Assembly (NCBI GenBank): GCA_900552565.1
Contig: USAK01000001.1
Location: 96,079 to 160,078, forward strand
DNA from: an uncultured Selenomonas sp.
GTDB taxonomy: Bacteria; Bacillota; Negativicutes; Selenomonadales; Selenomonadaceae
Reading direction: 5' to 3'
Length of the DNA: 64,000 nt
Shown: one piece after another, positions 7,651 to 16,687 of the stretch
How the letters are laid out: each line of letters opens with the position of its first letter
Numbering within the stretch: the first letter of the stretch is position 1
Position numbers and translations under genes: made by a program
The notes under the pieces: model-generated
The model's database searches: none
Seen by the model: only the letters and a program-made list of their open reading frames with translations
What the model was told of the DNA's origin: nothing

Positions 7651-8457
7651 TTAATCAAGGACGTAAACCGTCACATAACGGCGGCCAAAATCCATGGCCT
7701 GACCGTAATCCTCCATGCAGAGGTCGATGCGGTCGCCGATGATAGCGCCGCCCGTATCTGCAGCAATGGCCTCACCATAGCCTGGGATATACAGGCGCGT
7801 ACCGAGCGGAATCACGCTCGTATCGACTGCCGCGACACCATACTGTGCCGGCAGGCCGGAAGCGGTAATGCCGCTGCCGCCGCCATCCCATGGCATATAA
7901 GCCGTGGCTTCCATCTCATAAACAGCGCTGTACGGTGCCATACCATATGAAGTTTCTACTTGTTCCCGTTCCGGTTCGGCGGCTGGAGCAGCTGAATTGC
8001 TCGTCACCGCTATTTCCATATTGCTTTGAATTTTCGTGTCCATGCCCGGCGATACGTTGATATCGTCCGGATTATAGCCCTGCTCTACGAGGGCATCCTT
8101 TACCGTCTGAGTGCTGGTCAGAACTTCCTTTTTTTGTCCCTGGTCATCAATGGTGATGGGGACCGCTCGATAAATCGTGATGTCGGTGTTTTTATCGTCA
8201 ATTTTCTGTAACTGGTAGGAATCTTTGGCGCTGAGTTTCACGCCAGCCCGCTCGAGGATTGCCTCGGGGTTTCTGTGAATTGTGCTGAGTTCAATAGTGC
8301 GTCCATCGACATGGATCTGTACCTGATGTGTGTTGTCGGGTGCGCCAGCGCGCGTGAAACCCGAGGTCATCATGAGTACGATGGCCAATGTCATGCATAA
8401 CAGGATTTTCTTTTTGGCTTTGTTGTGTAAGGAAATGAGCTGTCTTAAACTACTCAT
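7651..8457 (-). CDS. DUF348 and 3D-domain cell-wall protein (YabE-like)
   Basis: 268 residues. There is an N-terminal membrane anchor or signal (residues 18-37), then two ubiquitin-like DUF348 repeats (about 45-85 and 95-140), then a C-terminal 3D domain (about 180-268). The 3D domain shows the conserved Asp residues in AVDTSVIPLGT and AADTGGAIIGDRIDL and is related to the lytic transglycosylase fold of MltA and RpfB-like enzymes. The role is likely peptidoglycan cleavage. It follows metG-tatD as yabE does in Bacillus subtilis. AAGGGGGG precedes the ATG. Confidence 0.85.
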   Translation of the reverse strand: MSSLRQLISLHNKAKKKILLCMTLAIVLMMTSGFTRAGAPDNTHQVQIHVDGRTIELSTIHRNPEAILERAGVKLSAKDSYQLQKIDDKNTDITIYRAVPITIDDQGQKKEVLTSTQTVKDALVEQGYNPDDINVSPGMDTKIQSNMEIAVTSNSAAPAAEPEREQVETSYGMAPYSAVYEMEATAYMPWDGGGSGITASGLPAQYGVAAVDTSVIPLGTRLYIPGYGEAIAADTGGAIIGDRIDLCMEDYGQAMDFGRRYVTVYVLD

Positions 8458-8576
8458 TCAATCCCCCCTTTTCATGGCTGTTGATGTTCATGACGGGAAT
8501 GGAAAAAGAACAAATTCAGTATAGCATGGTCGTATTATCCCACAAAAAAATGAAACAAACCTGAAAAATGGGAATG

Positions 8577-8621
8577 AAAAAGTGGTGAGCGCTGATTTCG
8601 TGCAGTGACTCACCACTTTTT
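8577..8621 (-). terminator. Terminator after tatD
   Basis: AAAAAGTGGTGAG / CTCACCACTTTTT, a 13-base perfect inverted repeat immediately after tatD. Confidence 0.8.
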
Positions 8622-8633
8622 CATATATTTTCT

Positions 8634-9413
8634 TTATAGACCATATAGCTCCACCGCATTGCGGGTCGTCTGTTCGGCCACTTCCTCGAGGCTCATCCCT
8701 CGGAGCTCGGCGACTTTTTCTGCCACAAAGCGGACATACGCTGGTTCATTGCGTTTGCCGCGCATGGGGACAGGTGCCATATACGGGGCGTCCGTCTCAA
8801 CGAGCAGGCGTTCCATCGGCATGGCCTTGACGATTTCCGGCAGCTTGGCCGCGTTCTTAAAAGTCAGCGGACCGTCAACACCGAGATACCAGCCCATGCG
8901 TATGAGCTCTTTGGCCATCTCATAGCTTCCCGAAAAGCAGTGCAGGACGCCGCGGATGCCCTTGCCCTCGTTTTTCAGTATGGCCAGCGTGTCCCCATGG
9001 GCATCGCGGTCATGGATGCAGACGGGCATATGCAGGTCACGCGCCAGATGGAGCTGACGGACGAAGATGCGGCGCTGCAGTTCGCGTCTCTCCGCATCCT
9101 TCTCCCAGTAATAGTCAAGCCCAATCTCACCAATGGCGACAACATGGGGCATGTCCGACCAGCCAGCGAGGATATCATCTTCGCGTGACGTCATCTCGAT
9201 GGCTTCTTCCGGATGAATGCCAACGCCCGCATAAAGTCCTTCATACTTTTCCGCGAGGTCTACGGCCAGCTCCGACGAAGCCAGTGTGTCCCCCATGTTG
9301 ATCATGCGTGTGACACCGGCTTTTTGGGCACGCTCGATTGTCTCCGGAATATCCTCTGCGAATTTGGCATCATTGAGATGCGTATGTGTATCGACGAGTT
9401 CCATAATCATCAA
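8634..9413 (-). CDS. tatD: TatD family metal-dependent hydrolase / DNase
   Basis: 259 residues. The metal-binding signature D-x-H-x-H is at the N-terminus (VDTHTHLND), with further ligands in GEIGLDYYW and CIHDRDAH and the C-terminal LVETDAPYMAP. TatD proteins are TIM-barrel nucleases linked to DNA repair and turnover. The start overlaps the metG stop by 4 bases; GAGG lies 7 bases before this ATG and 13 before the alternative at 9404. It is cotranscribed with metG. Confidence 0.92.
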   Translation of the reverse strand: MMIMELVDTHTHLNDAKFAEDIPETIERAQKAGVTRMINMGDTLASSELAVDLAEKYEGLYAGVGIHPEEAIEMTSREDDILAGWSDMPHVVAIGEIGLDYYWEKDAERRELQRRIFVRQLHLARDLHMPVCIHDRDAHGDTLAILKNEGKGIRGVLHCFSGSYEMAKELIRMGWYLGVDGPLTFKNAAKLPEIVKAMPMERLLVETDAPYMAPVPMRGKRNEPAYVRFVAEKVAELRGMSLEEVAEQTTRNAVELYGL

Positions 9414-11383
9414 CGGACCTCAGTACCGGCCGGCATGTTGACTTCGAGGACCTTGAGGCCTTCGCCGTCGCTCGCGGCAAGAATCATGCCCTCAGAAACA
9501 ACACCGCGCAGTTTCGCCGGTTTAAGGTTGGCAACGAGCACGACGTGCTTGCCGACGAGTTCTTCCGGCTTGTAGAATTTCGCGATGCCCGAAACGACCT
9601 GACGCTGCGGGACACCTTCGCCGAGGCTCAGCTGCAGCTTCAGCAGCTTATCGGCCTTCGGCACCGGCTCTGCAGCTACGACTTCGGCGACGCGCAGCTG
9701 CACTTTGCCGAAATCTTCAATGCCGATGATGCCCGGTACTTTTTCCTTCGGCTCATCTTTTTTCGCAGCTTTCTCCTGCTTGGCCTGTTTCGTCTGCTTC
9801 TTTGTCTCTTTTTTAGCGCCTTTATCTTCTTTTTCTACTTCGATGCGCGGGAACAGCTGCTCCGGCGTACCGACTTTGAGGCCTGCCGGCGTGCCGCCCC
9901 ACGTCTCGACATCTTCAATCTGTACATCCTTGAATGCCTGCGGCAGATTGAGCTGTTTCCAGATGCGCTCAGCCGTAACCGGCATGAACGGGGAAATCAG
10001 CACACTGATGATGCGCAGGGATTCGGCGAGGTTGTACATAACGTTGGCAAGGTCCTGTTTTTTCGCAGGGTCTTTGGCAAGGGCCCACGGAGCCGTCTCA
10101 TCGATGTATTTGTTCGCACGGCTGATGAACGCCCAGACCTTCTTAATGGTCGCCGACAGCTGCATGTCGTTCATATTCGTCTTGAAGAAGTCCACCGTCT
10201 CCTTGGCATCGGCCTTGAGGGACTTGTCGACTTCACTCTCACCAACAGGTGCCGTCAGCACACCGTCCTGGAATTTGATGGTCATGTTGAGCGTGCGGTG
10301 CAGCAGGTTGCCGAGGTCATTGGCAAGGTCGCTGTTGATGCGGCTGATGAGGGCATCGCGCGAGAAGTTGCCGTCCTGTCCAAGATTGATTTCACGCAGC
10401 AGGAAATAACGGATGGCATCGGCGCCGAACTCATCGATGAGACCGTTCGGGTCAATGACATTGCCCTTCGATTTGCTCATCTTGTCGCCATCGACGATGA
10501 GCCAGCCGTGGCCGTAGACTTTCTTCGGCAGTGGCAGGTCAAGGGCCATGAGGATGCACGGCCAGATAATCGTATGAAAACGGACAATTTCCTTGCCAAC
10601 GAGATGCAGGTCTGCCGGCCAGTATTTCTTGAACTTCTCCGGGTCATCAAGGAAGCCAATTGGCGTCAGGTAGTTCGTCAGGGCATCGAACCAGACATAG
10701 ATGACGTGCTTCGGGTCAATTGGCACAGGAATACCCCAGTCAAACGAGGTACGCGAGATGCAGAGGTCATCGAGGCCCTGCTTGATGAAGTTAATCATCT
10801 CATTGCGGCGCGAAACCGGCTGGATGAAGTCCGGATGGTCTTCGATGTATTTGAGGACGCGGTCTGCGTACTTGCTCATCTTGAAGAAATACGCTTCCTC
10901 AGAGACTTCCTGTACCGGGCGGTGGCAGTCTGGGCAGCAGCCGTTCTCATCGAGCTGATGCTCCGTCCAGTAGCTTTCACACGGCGTGCAGTAAAGGCCT
11001 TTGTATTCCCCTTTATAGATATCGCCTTTGGCATAGATGCGGTTGAAGACTTCCTGCACCACGCGCTCATGGCGTTTCTGCGTCGTGCGGATGAAATCAT
11101 CGTTGCTGATGTTCAGGCGTTTCCAGAGATTCTGGAAGCCGGCGACAATTTTATCGACGTATTCAATCGGCGTAACACCGGCTTCTTCTGCCTTCTGCTG
11201 GATTTTCTGGCCGTGTTCATCCGAACCCGTCAGGAAAAAGACATCATCACCGATGAGGCGATGGAACCGGGCGATGGAATCCGCAATCGTCGTGCAGTAG
11301 GCATGGCCAATGTGGAGTTTGGCACTCGGGTAATAAATCGGCGTCGTGATATAAAATGGTTTTTTCGTTTTCTGTTCTGTCAT
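9410..11383 (-). CDS. metG: Methionyl-tRNA synthetase with C-terminal tRNA-binding domain
   Basis: 657 residues. The class I signatures are LHIGHAY (HIGH type) and DKMSKSKGN (KMSKS). The zinc knuckle has the spacing CTPCES...CCPDC. The C-terminal 110 or so residues form an EMAPII/Arc1-like OB-fold for tRNA binding, joined through a Lys-rich linker. It charges initiator and elongator tRNA(Met). A CAGGCG/CGCCTG stem-loop (11402-11422) sits just before the ribosome site AGGGAGG and could modulate initiation; no T-box or SAM riboswitch was seen. Confidence 0.95.
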   Translation of the reverse strand: MTEQKTKKPFYITTPIYYPSAKLHIGHAYCTTIADSIARFHRLIGDDVFFLTGSDEHGQKIQQKAEEAGVTPIEYVDKIVAGFQNLWKRLNISNDDFIRTTQKRHERVVQEVFNRIYAKGDIYKGEYKGLYCTPCESYWTEHQLDENGCCPDCHRPVQEVSEEAYFFKMSKYADRVLKYIEDHPDFIQPVSRRNEMINFIKQGLDDLCISRTSFDWGIPVPIDPKHVIYVWFDALTNYLTPIGFLDDPEKFKKYWPADLHLVGKEIVRFHTIIWPCILMALDLPLPKKVYGHGWLIVDGDKMSKSKGNVIDPNGLIDEFGADAIRYFLLREINLGQDGNFSRDALISRINSDLANDLGNLLHRTLNMTIKFQDGVLTAPVGESEVDKSLKADAKETVDFFKTNMNDMQLSATIKKVWAFISRANKYIDETAPWALAKDPAKKQDLANVMYNLAESLRIISVLISPFMPVTAERIWKQLNLPQAFKDVQIEDVETWGGTPAGLKVGTPEQLFPRIEVEKEDKGAKKETKKQTKQAKQEKAAKKDEPKEKVPGIIGIEDFGKVQLRVAEVVAAEPVPKADKLLKLQLSLGEGVPQRQVVSGIAKFYKPEELVGKHVVLVANLKPAKLRGVVSEGMILAASDGEGLKVLEVNMPAGTEVR

Positions 11384-11496
11384 GAGAAAATTCCTCCCTG
11401 TCAGGCGCTAATGGAACGCCTGCAAAATTTACAGGACCGTTTAGACCTATCTATTTATTATAAATCAAATTGTGCGAAATGAAAACTCTGCGCCGT

Positions 11497-12810
11497 TCAT
11501 TTGAGGCAGGCCTCGAAAATGAACTGGTTGGCAAGGACGTTCATGTTGGCGGAATTGATATCTGCCGCTTCACTGAGGGTCTGCCATGCTTTTTCGTATT
11601 TTTTCTGGCGGATATAGGCCACGGCCTGCGCGTTCTTGGCATCGGCTGTCTGCGGCGTCAGACGCAGGGCTTCCTGGAAGTCCGCCAGAGCGTCATTTTC
11701 TTTTTTCTGCGCAAGAGCGATGAGTCCGCGGTTGTACCAGGCCTGCGTGAACTCCGGATTGAGCTTGAGCAGGGCATCGTAGCTCTTGAGCGAGGCCTTC
11801 TGATTGCCCTCGCGCTGCTGTGTGAGGGCCAGATTGTAGTAGGCAGCCGGCGATTTTTCATTGTACTGCACAGCCTGCTGGAAATCTGACTCTGCCTTTT
11901 TATAGTCCGTGCGGTTGAAGTAGACAATGCCGCGGTAAATATAGGAATTGGCCTCATCCGGCATCTCGCGGACTTTCTTTTCCGCGGCGGCAAGGGATGC
12001 ATCCGAGCCGTCCGGCGCCTGTGCCTGCTGCCAGAGATAGAGGATTTCCTGGCCGTAGCGCGTTCCCGGCACAGCCCAGACACCGTTGAGCCCCGTCCAC
12101 TTCGTGACGTGGCCATGAATATCGGGGCGGTTTTCTACGACATGGTAATAGCGCGGATCAACAATCTGGCCATGCGGTGTCTCCTGACTTGCATAGGCCA
12201 TGAGATGCTGAATATGTGCGCGCACGCCAAGCTGCGGCGTCGCGAAGCTAGCACCGGGTTCCCTGTTGCCCGTGGCCCCTAAGCCGCAGAAATTATTTTG
12301 CTTCGGCGAAACGTCGCCGCCGTAAGCAAAAAAGCCCGTTTCCTTCAGGGCCTGGCATAACGCGACATCGGGGCGTATGCCCTCGCGGCCGGCTTCTTCA
12401 TAATAATAGCGTACGATATCCTCCACCGAGCAGTTGAGCTTTGGCTGAGGATTGCGCTTCTCGATGTAATGGACCATCTGCTCCTGCGTAGCTTCGGCAG
12501 GTCCCATGATGGTGATGGTATCGGCCGCAGCCGCAGCTTCGAGCATCGGCTCTTCATAAGCCGGTGCCAAGCGCCACTTGACACTGTCCATCGCGCGTTT
12601 ATTGACTGTACCTGTCATCTTTTCGGGGAAGGAAGGACGGCCGGGGATGGTGCGTACCGAGGCATCCTGTTTTTCCGTCTTAGCCGCCGCTGCAGATGAC
12701 GAAGCCGACAAACCAGCCGCATCTGCAGGTATGGGCAGGCATAAAGAAGACAGCGAATAAAAAGAAGCCCCGCAGACGACAGCGACCAGCAGGGAATGTG
12801 AAACGTTCAT
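11497..12810 (-). CDS. Secreted glucosaminidase-domain protein with TPR repeats
   Basis: 437 residues. A signal peptide (about 1-32) is followed by a low-complexity Ala/Ser stretch. A glucosaminidase (LytG/FlgJ-like) domain spans about 105-265, with the probable catalytic Glu in ALKETGFF and the motif QNNFCGLGATG. Three to four TPR repeats fill about 290-435. It probably cleaves peptidoglycan glycan strands, with the TPRs binding a partner. A 21-bp palindrome overlaps the predicted transcription start. It separates metG from the gal operon. Confidence 0.8.
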   Translation of the reverse strand: MNVSHSLLVAVVCGASFYSLSSLCLPIPADAAGLSASSSAAAAKTEKQDASVRTIPGRPSFPEKMTGTVNKRAMDSVKWRLAPAYEEPMLEAAAAADTITIMGPAEATQEQMVHYIEKRNPQPKLNCSVEDIVRYYYEEAGREGIRPDVALCQALKETGFFAYGGDVSPKQNNFCGLGATGNREPGASFATPQLGVRAHIQHLMAYASQETPHGQIVDPRYYHVVENRPDIHGHVTKWTGLNGVWAVPGTRYGQEILYLWQQAQAPDGSDASLAAAEKKVREMPDEANSYIYRGIVYFNRTDYKKAESDFQQAVQYNEKSPAAYYNLALTQQREGNQKASLKSYDALLKLNPEFTQAWYNRGLIALAQKKENDALADFQEALRLTPQTADAKNAQAVAYIRQKKYEKAWQTLSEAADINSANMNVLANQFIFEACLK

Positions 12811-12842
12811 AAAAAACCTCCTGAGGGTAGATGACCAGAGAT

Positions 12843-12863
12843 TGTAAATTGATGTAATTTACA
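12843..12863. promoter_or_regulatory. Perfect palindrome at the start of the glucosaminidase-TPR transcript
   Basis: TGTAAATT-N5-AATTTACA. The -10 TATAAT is at 12872-12877 (minus), so the palindrome covers about +2 to +22, a typical repressor position. Confidence 0.5.
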
Positions 12864-12916
12864 CTTCCTTCATTATATCATCAGCGTATCCCTTTGCGCA
12901 AAACAACCAAAACAAC

Positions 12917-12952
12917 AAAAAGGTACTCCCCGAAAGCCAGGGAGTACCTTTT
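12917..12952 (-). terminator. Terminator of the gal operon
   Basis: AAAAGGTACTCCC / GGGAGTACCTTTT, a perfect 13-base stem after the lacI-type gene. Confidence 0.85.
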
Positions 12953-12963
12953 GCACTGTGTAT

Positions 12964-13995
12964 TTATGCTTTTTGTCTGCACTCTGCTGTTGATTCACGC
13001 ACAATCAGGATATTCTCCAGTGTGATGCGTTTGCTCTGTCCGCCGCGAATCATCTCAACCAGCACAGCCGCGGCATTGCTGCCCAGCTGGTACATATTCT
13101 GGTCCATAGTCGTAATCTGCGGGTCCACAAGTTTGGAAAGCATGATGTTATCGTAGCCGATAACTGAGACATCTCGCGGCACATTGAGCCCCAGACGCTT
13201 GCAGGCGCGGATGGCGCCCATTGCCATGAGGTCGTTGCAGCAGAAAACGGCGGTAGGATTGACCTTGGGAATGACTTTCATGAGTTTGATGCGAGCAGAA
13301 ATCACCGTATCGATGTTGTTGCCTTCACCGATATCAACGATGTTATCCTCATCAAAGATACCATTTTCTTCTGTGAAAACGCGGTACGCCTTTTCCTTGA
13401 CCGTATATGAATCGGAATTCTCACCGCCGACAAAGAGGATGCGGCGATGGCCGAGATTCCAGAGATACTCAAGAGCCTGATGCGTGCCCATCGCCTCATC
13501 ATTAGCCACATACGAGACATTCGGAATGCGGTGATAGCCATTGATGAAAACCAGCGGGATACGCTTGACGAGACGGCGGTAAAATTCTTCACGCAGTCCC
13601 TGCGTATTCGGACTGATGACGATGATGCCCGAAACATTGCGCGAAACGAGTGCATTGATGCATTCCATCTCGAGCTCGGGGTCATTCTGTGCACAGTTCA
13701 GGAGTAAGGAATACCCCTGACGGCGCATCGATTTTTCGATGCCGTCAATGACCTCAGCAAAGAACATATTGCCAAGGCCAGGAACCACGACGCCGATGGT
13801 CGAGGAATGACGCGTGTTGAGCTCGCGGGCCTGCACATTCGGCACATACTGCAGTGCATCGATGGCAGCCTGCACTTTTTCACGAGTCTCCGGCTTGACC
13901 GGATAATTCCCGTTGACGACACGTGATACCGTTGCTACGGAAACGCCAGCCTGCTTGGCCACATCCACAATCGTAGCTTTTTTCTTCATTTCCAT
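12964..13995 (-). CDS. galR: LacI/GalR-family transcription regulator
   Basis: 343 residues. The N-terminal helix-turn-helix (TIVDVAKQAGVSVATVSRVVNG) and hinge helix (NVQARELN) are typical of the family, followed by a periplasmic-binding-protein-like effector domain. It is the last gene of the galK-galE-galT operon, so it is probably the galactose repressor. Two GTAAACGTTTTCT boxes flank the operon promoter. AGGGA lies 7 bases before this ATG. The symbol rests on context; a broader sugar regulator is possible because the same box occurs before the ABC importer at 4819. Confidence 0.8.
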   Translation of the reverse strand: MEMKKKATIVDVAKQAGVSVATVSRVVNGNYPVKPETREKVQAAIDALQYVPNVQARELNTRHSSTIGVVVPGLGNMFFAEVIDGIEKSMRRQGYSLLLNCAQNDPELEMECINALVSRNVSGIIVISPNTQGLREEFYRRLVKRIPLVFINGYHRIPNVSYVANDEAMGTHQALEYLWNLGHRRILFVGGENSDSYTVKEKAYRVFTEENGIFDEDNIVDIGEGNNIDTVISARIKLMKVIPKVNPTAVFCCNDLMAMGAIRACKRLGLNVPRDVSVIGYDNIMLSKLVDPQITTMDQNMYQLGSNAAAVLVEMIRGGQSKRITLENILIVRESTAECRQKA

Positions 13996-14033
13996 TAGTC
14001 ATTCCCTGCTTTCTTTGGATTTTGGAGCAGTCC

Positions 14034-15539
14034 TCAATCCTTGGCAGCAGCAGCGATGAAGCGGTCAAATGCTTCCATGCCCTTCGCGTCGCGCTTGTAG
14101 ACGCCGGCATGCGTGAGAACTATCTCAAATACTTTGCCGATTTCTTCCTTGAGGATATCATCGACGTTCTGTTCCGTAATCGTCGGATACTTCTCGCGGA
14201 GCATCTTGTACCAGTCGGCATGGCTGGCAATCTCAGGCATCCCTGAAATATCTTCCGTGCCCTTGACGAGTTCTTTAGCGACAAGAGCCATTTCCTTCTT
14301 GAGGCGTGCCGGCAGTACGGCAAGACCCATGACTTCAATCAGGCCGATGTTCTCCTTCTTGATGTGATGAACTTCGGCATGCGGATGGAACAGGCCGAGC
14401 GGATGCTCTTTCGTCGTGCGGTTGTTGCGCAGGACAAGGTCGAGTTCATAGAGATTGCCGCGGCGGCGGGCAATCGGCGTAATCGTATTGTGCGGCGTAC
14501 CATCCGTCTCAGCGAGGATTTCTACGCTCGGGTCACTGTATTTGCGCCATTTGTCAAGAATCTTCTCCGCGAGGTCTGCAAGTTCCTCACGGTCCTCACC
14601 CTGCAAACGAATCGTTGACATCGGCCATTTCACGCGGCCGACTTTGATGTTCTCAAAGCCTGGGAAGGTGTACGTTTTCTCAATGGGGGCCTTGGCCATG
14701 GCAAACGTGTAGCGGCCACCCTGATAATGGTCATGCGACAGGATGGAGCCGCCGACAATCGGCAGGTCCGCATTGGAGCCGAGGAAGTAATGCGGGAAAA
14801 TCGTGACAAAGTCCATGAGGTTCTCAAAGCTCTTGCGCGAAACCTTCATCGGTACGTGCTTGCGGTTCAGGACTATACAATGTTCATTATAATACGTATA
14901 AGGAGAATACTGCAAGAACCAGCGATGTGCAGAGAGGCGCAGCGGAATCAGGCGGTGCGTCTCGCGGGCCGGATGACCGGGATGACCGGCATAACCCTCG
15001 TTCTCACGGCAGAGCAGGCATTTCGGATAGCCCGAAGATGGTGCCAGTTTTGCTTTCGCGATATCGCGCGGGTCCTTCTCCGGCTTGGAGAGGTTAATCG
15101 TGATATCGAGGTCGCCATATTCCGTAGCCGTCTTCCAGACGATGTTCTTGTCGATGCGGTCTTTGCGGATGTAGTTCGAGGCAATGCTCATCTTGTAGAA
15201 CTCATCCGTCGCTGCCTTCGGGCTGCGCGCGTAATCATTGCGGAAACGGCGCACAACTTCCGACGGACGCGGCATGACGCAGTCCATGATACGCGTATCA
15301 AAGAGGTCACGGGTTTCCGTCGTATTCTCAATCAGGCCTTTTTCTGCGGCATAATCAAGCATATTCTCGAGAATTGGCATAGCCGTCGGCAGTTCCTCAT
15401 CGATGAACTCCGGTTCGAAGGCATCGACTTTGAGGACATCGAGCAGGCGGTTGGCCGAATAATAGTAGTCATCTTCATTGATGAGCATATTCTGTTTCGC
15501 AAAATTCAACAGTCGGTTGATTTCCGTATTGATGGACAT
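14034..15539 (-). CDS. galT: UDP-glucose:hexose-1-phosphate uridylyltransferase, class II
   Basis: 501 residues, the long Gram-positive type of GalT rather than the 350-residue enteric type. It swaps UMP between UDP-glucose and galactose-1-phosphate. The family-type region GYPKCLLCRENEGYAGHPGHPARETHR and the segment GGSILSHDHYQGG, which carries the His nucleophile-type motif, are present. GGAAGG precedes the ATG. It is the third gene of the gal operon. Confidence 0.93.
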   Translation of the reverse strand: MSINTEINRLLNFAKQNMLINEDDYYYSANRLLDVLKVDAFEPEFIDEELPTAMPILENMLDYAAEKGLIENTTETRDLFDTRIMDCVMPRPSEVVRRFRNDYARSPKAATDEFYKMSIASNYIRKDRIDKNIVWKTATEYGDLDITINLSKPEKDPRDIAKAKLAPSSGYPKCLLCRENEGYAGHPGHPARETHRLIPLRLSAHRWFLQYSPYTYYNEHCIVLNRKHVPMKVSRKSFENLMDFVTIFPHYFLGSNADLPIVGGSILSHDHYQGGRYTFAMAKAPIEKTYTFPGFENIKVGRVKWPMSTIRLQGEDREELADLAEKILDKWRKYSDPSVEILAETDGTPHNTITPIARRRGNLYELDLVLRNNRTTKEHPLGLFHPHAEVHHIKKENIGLIEVMGLAVLPARLKKEMALVAKELVKGTEDISGMPEIASHADWYKMLREKYPTITEQNVDDILKEEIGKVFEIVLTHAGVYKRDAKGMEAFDRFIAAAAKD

Positions 15540-15602
15540 ATATTTCCTTCCTTTCGGCTGATCAGCTTATCGCAGCATATCGTCTTTTTCAGGCGGCTGC
15601 TC

Positions 15603-16592
15603 TTATTTCTCGTAGCCGTTTGGATGTTTCTGATGCCAGGTCCAGGCTGTGCCAATGACCTGCTCGACATTCGTGTAACGCGGCTTCCAGCCAAGGATCT
15701 TCTTCGCTTTTTCCGAAGAAGCGATGAGCTGAGCCGGGTCGCCGGCACGGCGGGCACCCATTTCTACCTTGATATCTTTGCCCGTGGCCTTCTTGGCAGC
15801 TTCAATCATCTCTTTAACGGAGAAGCCTTTGCCGTTGCCGAGGTTGAAGATATTGCTCTCGCCGCCCTTGCGCAGGTACTCGAGGGCAAGGACATGGGCA
15901 TCAGCGAGATCGATGACGTGGATATAGTCACGCAGGCACGTGCCATCCGGCGTCGGATAATCATCGCCGAAAATCGTGATGTGGTCGCGTTTGCCGAGCG
16001 GAACCTGAAGAATCAAAGGAATGAGGTGCGTCTCCGGGTTGTGGTCCTCACCGATGGAGCCATCGTCAAGGGCACCGGCTGCATTGAAGTAACGCAGCGA
16101 TACATAGCGAATGCCATCAGCGCGGCTGACCCACTTCATCATCTTTTCCATCGTGCGTTTCGATTCACCGTACGGGTTTGTCGGGTTCGTCGGGTCGTCT
16201 TCCATGATAGGTACGCGCTTCGGCTCGCCGTAAACAGCCGCCGTCGACGAGAAGACGATCTTGTCAACATGATTGCGGACCATGGACTCGAGCAGAACCT
16301 GCATGCCATAGACGTTGTTATTGAAGTACTTCAAAGGTTTCTGGACACTCTCACCGACGAGGGAGTTGGCTGCGAAGTGGATGACCGCTTCGATGTCATT
16401 TTCCGTGAAAATCTTGTCGAGGATGGCCGCATCGCGGATATCGCCCTCATAGAATTTTGCTTTCGGATTCAAGGCATCGCGATGACCCGTCTGCAGGTTA
16501 TCGACAATGACGACATCCTCGCCCTTTTCCACGAGCTGATGTACTGCATGAGAACCGATATAACCGGCACCGCCACAAACCAGAATAGACAT
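15603..16592 (-). CDS. galE: UDP-glucose 4-epimerase
   Basis: 329 residues, an extended short-chain dehydrogenase. The NAD-binding [11 protein letters not shown] is at the N-terminus and the catalytic motif is [10 protein letters not shown] plus YGESK (Tyr and Lys). It interconverts UDP-galactose and UDP-glucose, closing the Leloir cycle and supplying UDP-galactose for surface glycans. AGGAG precedes the ATG. Confidence 0.95.
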   Translation of the reverse strand: MSILVCGGAGYIGSHAVHQLVEKGEDVVIVDNLQTGHRDALNPKAKFYEGDIRDAAILDKIFTENDIEAVIHFAANSLVGESVQKPLKYFNNNVYGMQVLLESMVRNHVDKIVFSSTAAVYGEPKRVPIMEDDPTNPTNPYGESKRTMEKMMKWVSRADGIRYVSLRYFNAAGALDDGSIGEDHNPETHLIPLILQVPLGKRDHITIFGDDYPTPDGTCLRDYIHVIDLADAHVLALEYLRKGGESNIFNLGNGKGFSVKEMIEAAKKATGKDIKVEMGARRAGDPAQLIASSEKAKKILGWKPRYTNVEQVIGTAWTWHQKHPNGYEK

Positions 16593-16687
16593 AAGTGATC
16601 TTCTCCTTTTTTTCTTTCATTATACAACAGATTCCAGCAAACGATATGCTCTATCGTGTTAACATTTTGTTACCGATGACAAAAGGC

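Noticed and set aside
9545..11482. 645-codon open frame opposite metG
   Set aside because: Antisense shadow of a clear metG; no ribosome site or motifs.
11384..11496. T-box or SAM riboswitch upstream of metG
   Set aside because: The leader is about 100 bases with one small stem-loop and no T-box or SAM motifs.
14727..16598. 623-codon open frame opposite galT and galE
   Set aside because: Antisense shadow that spans two genes and their gap.
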